Below, one piece after another: positions 8,642 to 18,293 of a DNA stretch of 64,000 nucleotides. The stretch covers positions 1 to 64,000 of the forward strand of contig NZ_PGVA01000008.1 in the NCBI RefSeq assembly GCF_002860125.1, read 5' to 3'. Both the position numbers and the translations under genes were made by a program. Within the stretch, counting starts at the first letter, position 1; the number at the start of each line of letters is the position of its first letter. This stretch comes from Bacillus canaveralius. GTDB lineage: Bacteria; Bacillota; Bacilli; Bacillales; Cytobacillaceae. The notes beneath the pieces were generated by a model. It saw only the letters and a program-made list of their open reading frames with translations, made no database searches and was not told where the DNA came from.

Positions 8642-11251
8642 TTAAAACAATATTGTTTGAACCTGATTAGATTTTGCCTCAATTTCTACTAGATTCTCTC
8701 TTAAAATTAACGACTCCAAAGGCTTTTCATTTAAGTTTGCTTTGTAGGCCTGTTCCACGCTAGAGCCAAGTTCAAATGAAGCCAGCTTAGTGTTATCGGT
8801 TGGATTGTAAAAGCGGAGAACTAAGCGGTCATCCTTTTCTGCTTTTTTCAGAGTACTTAATACAACCTGCGGATTGGTTTCTTTCAGCAGGCTGAAACTT
8901 ACTGGTGTTTTCACGATTGCTTGATTTAGTTTCATCGCATTGTATGGAATCTTATTATAAAGATGGATCGGTGTTAAATACTCTTTTGCCAATCGTCCCA
9001 CGTTAACCTCTGAGTCCGCCCCTTTCTGGATGCTAATCGCAAAATCTAAAGTTAATTTGCCAAGCATTTGCGAATCAGGAGTAGGCAGCTTGATCCCAGA
9101 AGGACGACCAGGTCTGCGTAGCAATTCTTCTTTTCCGAGAACTCCGATACTTCTAAAAAGGGTTATGGCGATAGTATCATATTCTTCCCCTACAATTTCA
9201 TATTCTCTCGTGCTGTTTGTTAAGATGTATACTCCATGCTGTTGATTTCTAAGGCCAGTAAAGCTGAGCATTGGATATATCGAATCCGGGCGCTCATCCC
9301 AATTCTCTTCTTCCCACACTTCCATCGCTTCATCATATACTTTACGTTTAATTATGCCGAATTGATTATCAGCAACAGAAAACGCTGAGGCTATTCCAGT
9401 CGGGATAAGCGCTCTTAAGCGGTGATCCCTGGCATGGTTGACAACTTCAAACTTTACTTCGATTATCGGCTTATGTTTAGGAACAGTTAATACAATGTGG
9501 ACATCCACTGAACTATTTACTACTTTTTGCTTTCTGTGCTCTAAACTTTCAGGTACGGCCAAAGTATATTGGATATCTATGAATGAAGTGTATCGGTTCT
9601 CAGTTATCTCAATCGCGGCCTTTACGTGATCGTTATAGAGCAGCTGTTCATCTGCCAATGGAGAATAATCATATTCATCACCGTCATCTCCACCGTTCTC
9701 AAGCAAAAGTACTTGTTCAAACGTTTGATTAATTTTTTTATCATAGATATTAATCGAACCGTTCGAGTTAACAGTAATGTCAAAGAAATCCGTGCAAACA
9801 CTGTCTGCTGAGCACAGTGTGGGTTCCTTCTTCCGGGTATCCTCGACAACAAAATATGTTTTATAACCTAAAGACGGGATGCTGTCCCTTAATTGCACCG
9901 TATATTTAATAAACGGATCGTAGTTTCCGTAGTGAACAATTTGCCGGTCAATTAAACCCGGATCGATGATTTCACTTTTTAAAACTTCAAACTCAATTTC
10001 CTCTTCTTCTTCGTTAAGTAGCTTGAATGAATGAAACTTTGAAATCACCGTTGCTGTCATCACTTCATCTCTAACGTAAGGAAGAAAGTTAAATGCTGTA
10101 AGGCGGTCGTAATTCCATTCTGTTCCTATTGAGTCTACAATTTTCCGTTTATAAAATTCTATTAATTGATCAACCTTTTCTTCAGCAAGGGTGAATCGGT
10201 TAAAAATTTCTTGATGGACCTTGTCAGAACAACAACAGCCAATACTGTCATGAGCGTGGTTTTTCATAATCTCTTTCCAGATGAGCTCAATTAAGCCATG
10301 GTGATATTCGAAACCGAGACTATAAGCTACGGATGCAAGCGGCTCTAAAATATTGGCCAATTTGTTTTCGATTCTTGCATTCGCAGCTTTAATATCCATT
10401 CTTGTAGAATAAATACTCCGATGAACACGCATGTATTTCCCGTCCAGAAACTCACCTTTCAAGGTAGGTAGATCACTACTTTTTTCAATTTCAGCAAAGA
10501 CGTTCTCATACCTGCTTAAGAAAAACTCGCGATCAGGATATAACTTGCTAAGTTTTTCTATAATAGTAGAAATATTTTTTTGAATCGGCATTTGATCATG
10601 ACCGTTCGGCAAGATAATATTTTCTGTTGTAGCACCTTGGTCCAAAATAGTAAAGTATTTGTCAATACGTTCCTGAAGCTTTTCTTCATCCTCAGGCAAG
10701 TATTTACCAATGGCATAGCCTAATGGAAATAACTGAACAAGCACCTTCGAACCATCATCAGCTTCCCAATAAAATTCTGTTTTATCTGTGCCGTGACGTT
10801 CTGAAGTACCCCGCCAAAATATAGAGTACTTGATATCAAAGCCTTTTAATATTTGTGGCATTTGAGAAGATTGTCCAAATGAATCCGGGAGATAGCCAAT
10901 CTTCATATAACTTCCAAACTGTTCACTATCTTTAATACCATACAACAAATTACGAACAATCGACTCCCCGCCTACGATCATTTCATCTGTTTGCGTATAC
11001 CAGGGGCCAATGATAAGTTTGCCCTCCTGCACAAGCTTTTTTACTCGTTCCTTGTTCTCAGGCTTAACTGCGAAGTAATCTTCTAAAATAGCTGTTTGTC
11101 CATCAAGAACATAGTAAGGGTAATCCGAATCGTTCTCCAATGTTTCCAAAATTTCTTCCATATTATTAACTAAAAGGATTCTTGATTCCTCAGTTGTAAA
11201 GTACCATTCTCTATCCCAGTGCATATGCGGGACAATATGAACCTTTTTCAT
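8642..11251 (-). CDS. mngB: GH38 alpha-mannosidase, mannosylglycerate hydrolase type
   Basis: Intracellular hydrolase that releases mannose-6-phosphate from phosphorylated alpha-mannosides brought in by the adjacent PTS. 869 residues, close to E. coli MngB. Expected GH38 residues are visible: zinc ligands His11 and Asp13 in PHMHWDREW, nucleophile Asp123 in GYLPDSFGQ, and zinc His334 in NHAHDSIG. The beta-sandwich C-terminal half is complete. ATG at 11251 is chosen because GGAGG sits 5 bases upstream; the TTG 12 bases earlier lies within that site. It follows the EIIABC gene in one operon. The substrate could be 2-O-mannosylglycerate, as in E. coli MngAB, or another alpha-mannoside, as in streptococcal GH38 enzymes. 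Confidence 0.92.
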   Translation of the reverse strand: MKKVHIVPHMHWDREWYFTTEESRILLVNNMEEILETLENDSDYPYYVLDGQTAILEDYFAVKPENKERVKKLVQEGKLIIGPWYTQTDEMIVGGESIVRNLLYGIKDSEQFGSYMKIGYLPDSFGQSSQMPQILKGFDIKYSIFWRGTSERHGTDKTEFYWEADDGSKVLVQLFPLGYAIGKYLPEDEEKLQERIDKYFTILDQGATTENIILPNGHDQMPIQKNISTIIEKLSKLYPDREFFLSRYENVFAEIEKSSDLPTLKGEFLDGKYMRVHRSIYSTRMDIKAANARIENKLANILEPLASVAYSLGFEYHHGLIELIWKEIMKNHAHDSIGCCCSDKVHQEIFNRFTLAEEKVDQLIEFYKRKIVDSIGTEWNYDRLTAFNFLPYVRDEVMTATVISKFHSFKLLNEEEEEIEFEVLKSEIIDPGLIDRQIVHYGNYDPFIKYTVQLRDSIPSLGYKTYFVVEDTRKKEPTLCSADSVCTDFFDITVNSNGSINIYDKKINQTFEQVLLLENGGDDGDEYDYSPLADEQLLYNDHVKAAIEITENRYTSFIDIQYTLAVPESLEHRKQKVVNSSVDVHIVLTVPKHKPIIEVKFEVVNHARDHRLRALIPTGIASAFSVADNQFGIIKRKVYDEAMEVWEEENWDERPDSIYPMLSFTGLRNQQHGVYILTNSTREYEIVGEEYDTIAITLFRSIGVLGKEELLRRPGRPSGIKLPTPDSQMLGKLTLDFAISIQKGADSEVNVGRLAKEYLTPIHLYNKIPYNAMKLNQAIVKTPVSFSLLKETNPQVVLSTLKKAEKDDRLVLRFYNPTDNTKLASFELGSSVEQAYKANLNEKPLESLILRENLVEIEAKSNQVQTILF

Positions 11252-11293
11252 GATGTCCTCCAATCTTTTAGGCGGCTGAGTGCTTCAAAATCC

Positions 11294-11320
11294 CACAAGC
11301 TGCTTATGCTGCAGCTTGTG
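11294..11320 (-). other. Hairpin across the stop codon of the EIIABC gene
   Basis: A perfect 10-bp stem (CACAAGCTGC / GCAGCTTGTG) with a 7-nt loop covers the last Ala codons and the stop of the EIIABC gene. No T-run follows, so it is not a typical terminator. It could stabilise or process the mRNA between the two genes. Confidence 0.6.
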
Positions 11321-13241
11321 TGGAATTTCTCTTGCCATTTTCTTTCTTCAGTTTGTTTTTTCGGGTGACAATTAGTAAAAACATTGATATCAATGCACCA
11401 AGAAGCGCTGCACCTAACCATATACCCGCTCCAATAATCACTGGTTTTCCTTGCAGCAATGCCAATGAGAATATTCCAGCACCGGGTACATTTAAGCCGA
11501 TTTGAAAATATGACACAATCGCTCCGGTGATGGCTGAGCCGACGATTAATGAGAATATGACGCGAAGCGGATCTCTCATCGCAAATGGAATCGCTCCCTC
11601 AGTAATGCCTGCTAGAACCAATAGCCAAGTTTGCTTACCGACCTCAATTTCTTCTTTATCATAATATTTTCTTGCAACAATCGTTGCCCCTGTGATTGCA
11701 AATCCAGAAACCATCTTGACGGATGCAAAAGCTGCATATGGAACAAAGTTGCCGCTTGCCATTGCTCCAATACAGAATGTATAGGCCGCTTTGTTGACTG
11801 GCCCGCCAAGATCAAATGATACCATTGCGCCGAGAACCGCACCTAACAAAATCGCGTTTGTACCAGACATTCCCTCTAACCAGCTGAGCAAGCCCTGATT
11901 TAAAGATGCCAACGGTTTTCCCACCACAAACAGCATTATAGAGCCGACAACAAGCGTACCAACAACCGGATATAGCCAGAAGCTGATGAAACCAGCAAAA
12001 GTTCCTTTTGGCCTTATTCTCTGTTTCAAATATTTTAGAAAATAACCTGCTAGAATACCTCCAAGCATACCGCCCAAGAAGCCACTGCCGATTAAGTTAG
12101 CCGCAACCCCTGCTGCAAACCCGGGTCCTAAAGCAGGCTTATCGGCAATGGAATACGCCATATAGGCTGCAAGAATAGGCACCATTAACGTACCCAATAA
12201 GGTTCCACCCAGTTGTCTCAATAACCAGAGCCACGATCCTTCCGTATTGTAAACTTCCTGGAGACCAAAAGCCTGGGCAATCAATACAGCTGCAGCCAGA
12301 GTCATTCCACCGGCTACAATAACCGGAATGATGTAAGAAATACCTGTTAAAATAGAATCCTTAATTTCTGTTTTAAAGCTTTTTTTGTCATTGTCTTCAA
12401 ACCCGGCATCTGTACCGGAATAATCTTTTTTAGGTACTCTCTCAGATTTCTCAATAGCCTGAGCCACTATTGCTTTTGCATTCTTAAGCGGGGTGGCAAC
12501 TGATGTCTTAATTTTCGGAAGATGGCTATACCTCTCCTCATTTTTGACAGCAACATCAGTGGCAAAAATAACAACATCCGCTGTGCTCAACATACGCTGT
12601 GTATGACGATCCTCTATACCGTTTGCTCCCTGCTTTTCTACATAAATGTCGACGCCCAGCTCTTTTCCTGCCTTAACCAGCGCTTCAGCTGCCATGTAAG
12701 TATGCGCAATACCAGCCGGGCAAGCGGTGATAGCCAAAATGGTTTTGTTGATTTTCTTTACTGCCTCAGCTTTTTCTTCTATTCTTTGAACATCCAGATT
12801 TTCATATAGCTCAATATTTGTTGTTGAATTCAGCAACTGATTTTTATATTCCTCATCTGATAACCTTTTAACCAACTCTGATAATAACGATAAATGCGTT
12901 GAACCGCTTTCATTTTCTGGAATAGCCAACAAGATAATTAACTTTACTTGATTGTTGGGATCGATGCTTTCCCAAAGTCTTACAGGATCTTGAAGTGTTG
13001 CAACCGCAAAGGCAGGTTCTTTCACCGTTGTGGATTTACCATGGGGGATTGCCAGTCCGCCTTCAAAGCCGGTAGGAGACAACTGTTCCCTTTCCATGAC
13101 AGAATGATAGAAATCTTCTTCCGAGTGTAATTTGCCTGCTTCATAAAGTTTTTTGACTAGGAACTTTATGGCTTCATCTTTTGACACGAATGATTGATGA
13201 ATGCTAATTAATTCTGGTGATGTTAAACTTGCTAACTGCAT
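11304..13241 (-). CDS. mngA: Fructose-family PTS EIIABC, MngA-like
   Basis: Single-chain PTS permease of 645 residues. Domain order: EIIA (about 1-150, phospho-His in GGLAIPHGKST), EIIB (about 165-265, phospho-Cys in ILAITACPAGIAHTYMAAEAL), EIIC (about 295-635, with FDLGGPVNKAAY and GITEGAIPFAMRDPLR). The order and size match E. coli MngA. It precedes the GH38 gene by about 50 bases and follows an RpiR regulator. The predicted role is uptake and 6-phosphorylation of an alpha-mannoside such as mannosylglycerate. The RBS AAGGGGG lies ahead of ATG. Confidence 0.92.
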   Translation of the reverse strand: MQLASLTSPELISIHQSFVSKDEAIKFLVKKLYEAGKLHSEEDFYHSVMEREQLSPTGFEGGLAIPHGKSTTVKEPAFAVATLQDPVRLWESIDPNNQVKLIILLAIPENESGSTHLSLLSELVKRLSDEEYKNQLLNSTTNIELYENLDVQRIEEKAEAVKKINKTILAITACPAGIAHTYMAAEALVKAGKELGVDIYVEKQGANGIEDRHTQRMLSTADVVIFATDVAVKNEERYSHLPKIKTSVATPLKNAKAIVAQAIEKSERVPKKDYSGTDAGFEDNDKKSFKTEIKDSILTGISYIIPVIVAGGMTLAAAVLIAQAFGLQEVYNTEGSWLWLLRQLGGTLLGTLMVPILAAYMAYSIADKPALGPGFAAGVAANLIGSGFLGGMLGGILAGYFLKYLKQRIRPKGTFAGFISFWLYPVVGTLVVGSIMLFVVGKPLASLNQGLLSWLEGMSGTNAILLGAVLGAMVSFDLGGPVNKAAYTFCIGAMASGNFVPYAAFASVKMVSGFAITGATIVARKYYDKEEIEVGKQTWLLVLAGITEGAIPFAMRDPLRVIFSLIVGSAITGAIVSYFQIGLNVPGAGIFSLALLQGKPVIIGAGIWLGAALLGALISMFLLIVTRKNKLKKENGKRNSTQAAA

Positions 13242-13296
13242 CTGCTAAACCCCCTTATTTATTGATTTGTAAGATTAAATTTATCGTAGCATTAAA

Positions 13297-13326
13297 AAAA
13301 ATAAGAAGAGATTTCTTCTTATTTTT
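13297..13326 (-). terminator. AT-rich hairpin ahead of the EIIABC gene
   Basis: A 12-bp stem (AAAAATAAGAAG at 13297-13308, CTTCTTATTTTT at 13315-13326) with a 6-nt loop. On the minus strand it runs into TTTTTTTT, so it can act as a terminator or attenuator between the regulator and mngA. Confidence 0.6.
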
Positions 13327-13342
13327 ACACGAGTTATATCCA

Positions 13343-13372
13343 GAAAAGCGCTTTCATGTGTATTTATACACA
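13343..13372 (-). promoter_or_regulatory. cre-like half site and TGTGTA-N4-TACACA palindrome
   Basis: Between regulator and EIIABC gene there is GAAAGCGCTTTTC, which keeps the core and one half of the catabolite-response consensus, next to the perfect inverted repeat TGTGTATTTATACACA (13357-13372). The palindrome touches the regulator stop codon. Likely CcpA and RpiR sites respectively, by position only. Confidence 0.45.
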
Positions 13373-14113
13373 CTACCCAGCTTCATTCCATATATATTCC
13401 GATAAAACTCTCAGCACAATCACCAGCGAAGTTTTGTCTGTCACATTATATCCATTTAAAACTTTTTTAGGTGCATGACAATATAAATTGATATCCGCCA
13501 ACTTTTGCAGGGCATTTGCATTAAAATGTGTGAGCGATATAATCGTGATCAATCTGTCTTTCCCCAGCTCTGCCATCTTTAACACCTGATCAGTTTCACC
13601 GGACAAACTGATCAGAAAGAGAACATCCTTACTTTTAAGTTCTTCGATTCCATGCCTAATTTCGTGAGGATGAATGTAAAACTCAGTTTGCTTTCCAGTA
13701 ACCTTTAAATTCTTCACTAACATTTCACAAAAAGGGACAGTATCACCTACCCCGTAAACAAGAATCTTTTTTGCGTCACGAAGTACTTTTGAAACCATTT
13801 CTATTTTATCCATATCGATTAACTGCAACGTCTTTTGTACGGTTGCATGAAGGTCCCCTTCAAGCTCACCATGTCCTTCAAGTTCTGTCTCCAGTTCATC
13901 TTTAAGGCTGTTTTTCAGTTGCGAGAAACCGTCATACCCCAGCTTTTTTGATAATCTCGTAATCGTATTGGGAACTGTATACAAAGATGCAGCAAGTGAT
14001 TGTATGGATAAGCTAACGACAAGCCTTTTATTGCTCATAATATATTCAATGATTTGGTCATCTGTATCGTTCAGCTTATATTCATATTTGCGTGCCCGTT
14101 CTTCTAAAAACAT
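13373..14113 (-). CDS. RpiR/MurR-family regulator of the mannoside operon
   Basis: About 246 residues. RpiR helix-turn-helix (about 1-75; SIQSLAASLYTVPNTITRLSKKLGYDGFSQLK) and a SIS domain (about 100-235; KILVYGVGDTVPFCEMLVKNL and FLISLSGETDQVLKMAELGK). ATG at 14113 has AGGGG 9 bases upstream, better than the TTG at 14119. It is the first gene of the minus-strand group regulator-EIIABC-mannosidase. E. coli controls mngAB with a GntR-type protein, so the regulator family differs here. Confidence 0.88.
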   Translation of the reverse strand: MFLEERARKYEYKLNDTDDQIIEYIMSNKRLVVSLSIQSLAASLYTVPNTITRLSKKLGYDGFSQLKNSLKDELETELEGHGELEGDLHATVQKTLQLIDMDKIEMVSKVLRDAKKILVYGVGDTVPFCEMLVKNLKVTGKQTEFYIHPHEIRHGIEELKSKDVLFLISLSGETDQVLKMAELGKDRLITIISLTHFNANALQKLADINLYCHAPKKVLNGYNVTDKTSLVIVLRVLSEYIWNEAG

Positions 14114-14217
14114 TAACAAACACCCCTGCTTTTCTTTGCGTAACTTAAATTTATCTTATTATATCAATTCGTTTTCGGGAACCAAAACTACTAATAAGAA
14201 AAATCCTAACTCAATAT

Positions 14218-14697
14218 TCATCCCTGGTCGGTACTCCTGAATCCTAAACTCAGATAAAGGTTGATGGCCCGATTGTTCGTTGTTTGGGTTTTTAAGTAAG
14301 CCTCTTTGTGGAATTTAGATAGCCGTTGCAGTATGACAGATAGCAATGGTTTGGCCAGTTTTTTCCCCTGGTATCCAGGGAGAATTGCAACCCAGTGAAT
14401 CCGGCCCATTGCTATGTTATCTTTATCAAACCATGCTGATGCTGTTCCTATTACTTGGCCCTGTTCATTTTCGATGAAAAGTACCCGCTTTTTCACTTCC
14501 TCTAAATAAGGTTGATACTCCCAATTAAAGCGCTCGAGTGCTTTTTCTACACTTTCAAATTCATTTGCAGCAGTTAATATTTTTGCCCACTGCTCTAGGT
14601 CTACTAGTTCAAAGTTCCTAATGCTATAATTTATAGGGAGCGTGTAGGATGGAATAAAATTTAAATCATGCTTCATGATTAGGGATTTTCTTTCCAT
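14218..14697 (-). CDS. GNAT-family N-acetyltransferase
   Basis: 159 residues with the GNAT fold. Acetyl-CoA binding motif A is seen in HWVAILPGYQGKKLAKPLLSVILQRL, and the C-terminal motif B in NNRAINLYLSLGF. Substrate unknown. It lies between the two mannose-related regulators and is divergent from manR; no functional link is evident. The RBS AGAGG lies ahead of the chosen ATG. Confidence 0.82.
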   Translation of the reverse strand: MERKSLIMKHDLNFIPSYTLPINYSIRNFELVDLEQWAKILTAANEFESVEKALERFNWEYQPYLEEVKKRVLFIENEQGQVIGTASAWFDKDNIAMGRIHWVAILPGYQGKKLAKPLLSVILQRLSKFHKEAYLKTQTTNNRAINLYLSLGFRSTDQG

Positions 14698-14803
14698 GTC
14701 ATTACCTCTTTTTTTTATTACTATTGTACCATCCTATCCATTCGTCCTGATATTACACTTTTATATTAAAGCATGGATTCATAAAGGAATAAGAGGGATC
14801 ACG

Positions 14804-16747
14804 ATGAATAAAAGACAAGCCGAAATTTTAATCATTCTCTTGGAACATGAAAGAGAAGAATTTTCTGTACAAATGCTCGCGGATAAAGTCGAGTGTTCAG
14901 AAAAGACGATCCGCAATGATTTTAAAATAATTGACGATTGGTTGAAAAAAGAATCTAAAGTGATTTTAGTGAGAAAGCCCAATATTGGAGTCTATTTGGA
15001 AGGAAGCGAAGAAGATAAAAACGAGCTCCTTCAGAAGGTTAAGCTTGAAAAAGGCGAGGGGATTTCCGATAGTGTCCGGAAACTTACTATTGCTAAAATG
15101 CTTTTATTAAAAAATGATATTTTAACGATGCAAGAGTTGGCCAATGAATTTTTCATTAGTAAAACCGTTATACGAAGTGACCTGGAAGAAATCGATGAAT
15201 GGCTCCGGAAGTACCATCTCCAGTTATTAATAAAGCCGAAGCATGGAATCAGAATTGTTGGCAATGAACGGGATCGCAGGATTGCCTTTGCACAAATCAC
15301 GCAATTGTTAATGCATTCTACAGACGAAGAGAGAAAAGTCATCGAAAGTATTTTTTCACCTACTGATATTGGTATCGTCAAAAATGAACTAAAAAAGATC
15401 GAACGGCAATTGGGCTACTCATTTACCGATGAAGCGTTAGATAACTTAATTACACATATTCTCATTTCAATTAAACGAGTTAAACTTGGCAATAAAATTA
15501 ACATCGGAGCAGAGGATGTATATAAAGTAAAGGACAAACCTGAATATGCAGCGGTTCAAAGATTATTAGGGGAACTGGAGAAAGTTATGGCTGTTAAACT
15601 GCCTCAAGAAGAAGTTGCCTATATGACATTAAGACTGTTAGGAACAAAAATATATTATAACTTTAAAATGGATACAGCTAAGCAAAATGAAGAACTTGCA
15701 AAATTCGACCCTGCCGTTGTTTCTTTTGCAAAGAAATTGATTCATACGGTTTCAGATGTTTCAGGGGAAGGCTTTGATTCAGATGAATATTTGCTCTTAG
15801 GTCTGGCCTCACATTTACAAACCGCTTTCTACCGTCTAAAGCATTCTTTTCCGGTCGCAAACCCAATGTTGAATGAGATTAAGAGAATGTATTTCAGCTT
15901 ATTCGAGATCATTTATTATGTTTTGCCGACAATGGAAGAGGAATTAGAAATTTTTATTCCAGAGGATGAAGTTGCTTATATTGTCTTACACTTTCAGGCA
16001 TCTTTAGAAAGAATGAAGAAAAGGAATGCTGAAAACCTAAAAGTTCTCCTTGTTTGTTCAATGGGGATTGGGATGTCACAGCTATTGCAAACAAAGCTCG
16101 AGCGTAAATTCCATTCCCTTGATATTGTCGGGGCAACCTCTGTTAATGAAGCGAAAAATGAGATTCAAACGAAAAATCCCGATTTTATTATCAGTACAGT
16201 TCCCTTTGAAGCGGCAGGTATTCCAACCATTAAAGTATCGCCTTTATTAATGCTTGAAGAAGAAAGAAAAATCGACGAATTTATTCATTCATATTCAAAC
16301 GACAAAGATAAACTAAATTACCCTGCCATCCGACTTCGTTTGGATGAAGAGCTTATTTTTGTCAATCTCCCACCGAAAAGCCGTGCAGAAGTCATTGAAC
16401 AATTGGCTGATTCCATGAAAGAGAAAGGCTTTACAGATGGCCAGTATAAAGAAAGTGTTTTGCTGCGCGAACAGCAATCGTCAACGGTAATTAATGGAGA
16501 AATGGCCATTCCCCATGGAAGCCCTGATTTTGTCCATGAAGCAAGGATTGCCGTCGCTGTATTTAACGAACCTATTCAATGGGGGAATAATCCCGTCTCA
16601 ATCGTTTTTCTGTTAGCGATAAGCCATAAAGATAAAGGTTTATTAAAGGAATTATTCAAGGACATCTCCCGTTTAGCGGACGATCAACATGCGCTAACGA
16701 AGTTAAAACAACTTAAGACCATACCAGAAATTCTCGATTTCTTTTAA
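14804..16747 (+). CDS. manR: PRD-containing transcriptional activator, ManR type
   Basis: BglG/LevR-like activator of the mannose PTS operon, 647 residues, the same size as B. subtilis ManR. Domains: two N-terminal helix-turn-helix units (about 1-160; MLADKVECSEKTIRNDFKII and ANEFFISKTVIRSDL), PRD1 (about 170-275), PRD2 (about 285-395), an EIIB-like domain with Cys in VLLVCSMGIGMSQ (about 400-490), and an EIIA-like domain with His in MAIPHGSPD (about 500-645). Phosphorylation by HPr and the PTS should tune its activity. ATG at 14804 is chosen for the AGAGGG 6 bases upstream; the open frame extends 43 codons further with no RBS and a hydrophobic, unrelated sequence. It directly precedes manP. 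Confidence 0.92.
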   Translation: MNKRQAEILIILLEHEREEFSVQMLADKVECSEKTIRNDFKIIDDWLKKESKVILVRKPNIGVYLEGSEEDKNELLQKVKLEKGEGISDSVRKLTIAKMLLLKNDILTMQELANEFFISKTVIRSDLEEIDEWLRKYHLQLLIKPKHGIRIVGNERDRRIAFAQITQLLMHSTDEERKVIESIFSPTDIGIVKNELKKIERQLGYSFTDEALDNLITHILISIKRVKLGNKINIGAEDVYKVKDKPEYAAVQRLLGELEKVMAVKLPQEEVAYMTLRLLGTKIYYNFKMDTAKQNEELAKFDPAVVSFAKKLIHTVSDVSGEGFDSDEYLLLGLASHLQTAFYRLKHSFPVANPMLNEIKRMYFSLFEIIYYVLPTMEEELEIFIPEDEVAYIVLHFQASLERMKKRNAENLKVLLVCSMGIGMSQLLQTKLERKFHSLDIVGATSVNEAKNEIQTKNPDFIISTVPFEAAGIPTIKVSPLLMLEEERKIDEFIHSYSNDKDKLNYPAIRLRLDEELIFVNLPPKSRAEVIEQLADSMKEKGFTDGQYKESVLLREQQSSTVINGEMAIPHGSPDFVHEARIAVAVFNEPIQWGNNPVSIVFLLAISHKDKGLLKELFKDISRLADDQHALTKLKQLKTIPEILDFF

Positions 16748-16753
16748 TCCATA

Positions 16754-16767
16754 TGAAACCCTTTTCA
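16754..16767 (+). promoter_or_regulatory. Probable cre site ahead of manP
   Basis: TGAAACCCTTTTCA matches the CcpA consensus TGWAANCGNTNWCA except for one central base. It lies in an 8-bp perfect inverted repeat (16751-16770) directly after the manR stop. Confidence 0.5.
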
Positions 16768-16772
16768 TATAA

Positions 16773-16805
16773 TTTTCTTTTGCCGGAAGTTACGGTAAAA
16801 GAAAA
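16773..16805 (+). promoter_or_regulatory. Candidate ManR operator
   Basis: A 13-bp inverted repeat with one mismatch (TTTTCTTTTGCCG and CGGTAAAAGAAAA, 7-nt spacer) lies 75-105 bases ahead of the manP start. TACAAT follows downstream (in GCATACAAT) without a good -35, as expected for an activator-dependent promoter. No T-run follows, so it is not a terminator. Confidence 0.55.
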
Positions 16806-16879
16806 ACTATATTTCGACAATTTTCGCATACAATCGAAAGTGTAACGAGATAAAGAAATATTTTTGGGGGGATTAAAAG

Positions 16880-18271
16880 ATGAAACTATTAGCGATTACC
16901 TCTTGTCCTAATGGGATCGCCCATACGTATATGGCAGCAGAAAACATTCAGAATGCTGCTAAAAATTTGGGCGTCGAAATGAAGGTTGAGACACAAGGAT
17001 CAATTGGAGTAGAAAATGAGCTTACTGCTGAAGAAATTGAAAAAGCGGATGGAATTATCATTGCTGCTGACAAAACAGTTGATAAAAGCCGCTTCGTAGG
17101 GAAAAAATTAATTGAAACGGGTGTACAGGAAGGCATTCATAATCCTGAAGCCCTTATTAAGCAATTTGAGACTGGCAATGTAGCAGTATATAAAGGTAAT
17201 TTAAAGTCAGTCAGCGAAGTGAAAGAAGAACGAAAACAGAAGCAAAATCCTGTGTATCGCCACTTGATGAACGGTGTTTCCTATATGATTCCGTTTGTCG
17301 TCGTCGGCGGTTTACTCATTGCTCTGGCGTTAGCGATTGGCGGCCAGCCAACTGACACCGGCCTGCAAATTCCGGAAGACTCTATCTGGAACCAGATCTT
17401 AAATGTCGGCGCGGCAGGTTTTACGTTTATGGTTCCGATTTTAGCCGGTTTTATTGCAATGAGTATCGCTGACCGTCCTGGTCTTGCTCCTGGTATGATC
17501 GGCGGGTACATTGCAGCAAACGGCAGCTTTTATGATAGTGAAGCCGGGGCCGGTTTCCTTGGCGGTATTTTAGCCGGTTTCGCCGCAGGTTATATTGCTA
17601 AATGGATTAAAACGTGGAAAGTTCCAAAGGTGATCCAACCGATTATGCCAATCCTGGTCATTCCATTATTGGCTTCCCTGCTGGTCGCTTCGCTATTTAT
17701 CTTTATTGTCGGTGCTCCAATTGCCGGTTTGATGGATGGACTAACTTCGTTCTTAAACGGAATGCAAGGTGCAAGCAGTATTGTGTTGGCATTAATTTTA
17801 GGAGCAATGATTGCTTTCGATATGGGTGGTCCTGTTAACAAAGTTGCCTTTCTATTCGGCGCCAGCATGATCGGTGCTGGAAATATTGAAATCATGGGTG
17901 CGATTGCGGCAGCGATCTGTATTCCTCCACTTGGAATGGGCCTTGCTACAATTTTAAATAAGAAGAAATATGAAAAAGCAGAACAAGAAGCTGGTAAAGC
18001 AGCTCTTGCGATGGGACTTGTCGGGATAACCGAAGGGGCGATTCCATTTGCAGCTAAAGATCCATTACGCGTTATTCCAAGTATCATGGTTGGATCAATG
18101 GTAGCCGCTGTGATTGCGATGATCGGGAATGTTGGAAACAATGTCCCGCATGGTGGACCAGTTGTCGCAGTACTTGGAGCCATTTCAAACCCGGTCATGT
18201 ACTTTTTAGGAATTATCGTTGGTGTGATTGTGACAGCGTTAATGGTCAATATGCTTAAGAAAAATGTTTAA
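16880..18271 (+). CDS. manP: Mannose/fructose-family PTS EIIBC
   Basis: 463 residues. EIIB domain (about 1-100; phospho-Cys in LLAITSCPNGIAHTYMAAENI) and EIIC domain (about 125-460; FDMGGPVNKVAFLFGASM and GITEGAIPFAAKDPLRVIPS). It imports mannose, or a related hexose, as the 6-phosphate. B. subtilis ManP is one EIIBCA chain; here EIIA is a separate downstream gene. The strong RBS GGGGGG sits 8 bases ahead of ATG. Operon: manP, EIIA gene, then manA after a terminator. Confidence 0.9.
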   Translation: MKLLAITSCPNGIAHTYMAAENIQNAAKNLGVEMKVETQGSIGVENELTAEEIEKADGIIIAADKTVDKSRFVGKKLIETGVQEGIHNPEALIKQFETGNVAVYKGNLKSVSEVKEERKQKQNPVYRHLMNGVSYMIPFVVVGGLLIALALAIGGQPTDTGLQIPEDSIWNQILNVGAAGFTFMVPILAGFIAMSIADRPGLAPGMIGGYIAANGSFYDSEAGAGFLGGILAGFAAGYIAKWIKTWKVPKVIQPIMPILVIPLLASLLVASLFIFIVGAPIAGLMDGLTSFLNGMQGASSIVLALILGAMIAFDMGGPVNKVAFLFGASMIGAGNIEIMGAIAAAICIPPLGMGLATILNKKKYEKAEQEAGKAALAMGLVGITEGAIPFAAKDPLRVIPSIMVGSMVAAVIAMIGNVGNNVPHGGPVVAVLGAISNPVMYFLGIIVGVIVTALMVNMLKKNV

Positions 18272-18293
18272 CAGCTGGAAAGGATGAAAAAAA

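Noticed and set aside
17590-18249. 219-residue minus-strand frame opposite manP
   Set aside because: Antisense shadow of a membrane-protein gene; its Pro/Ile/Ala-rich composition mirrors the sense codons.
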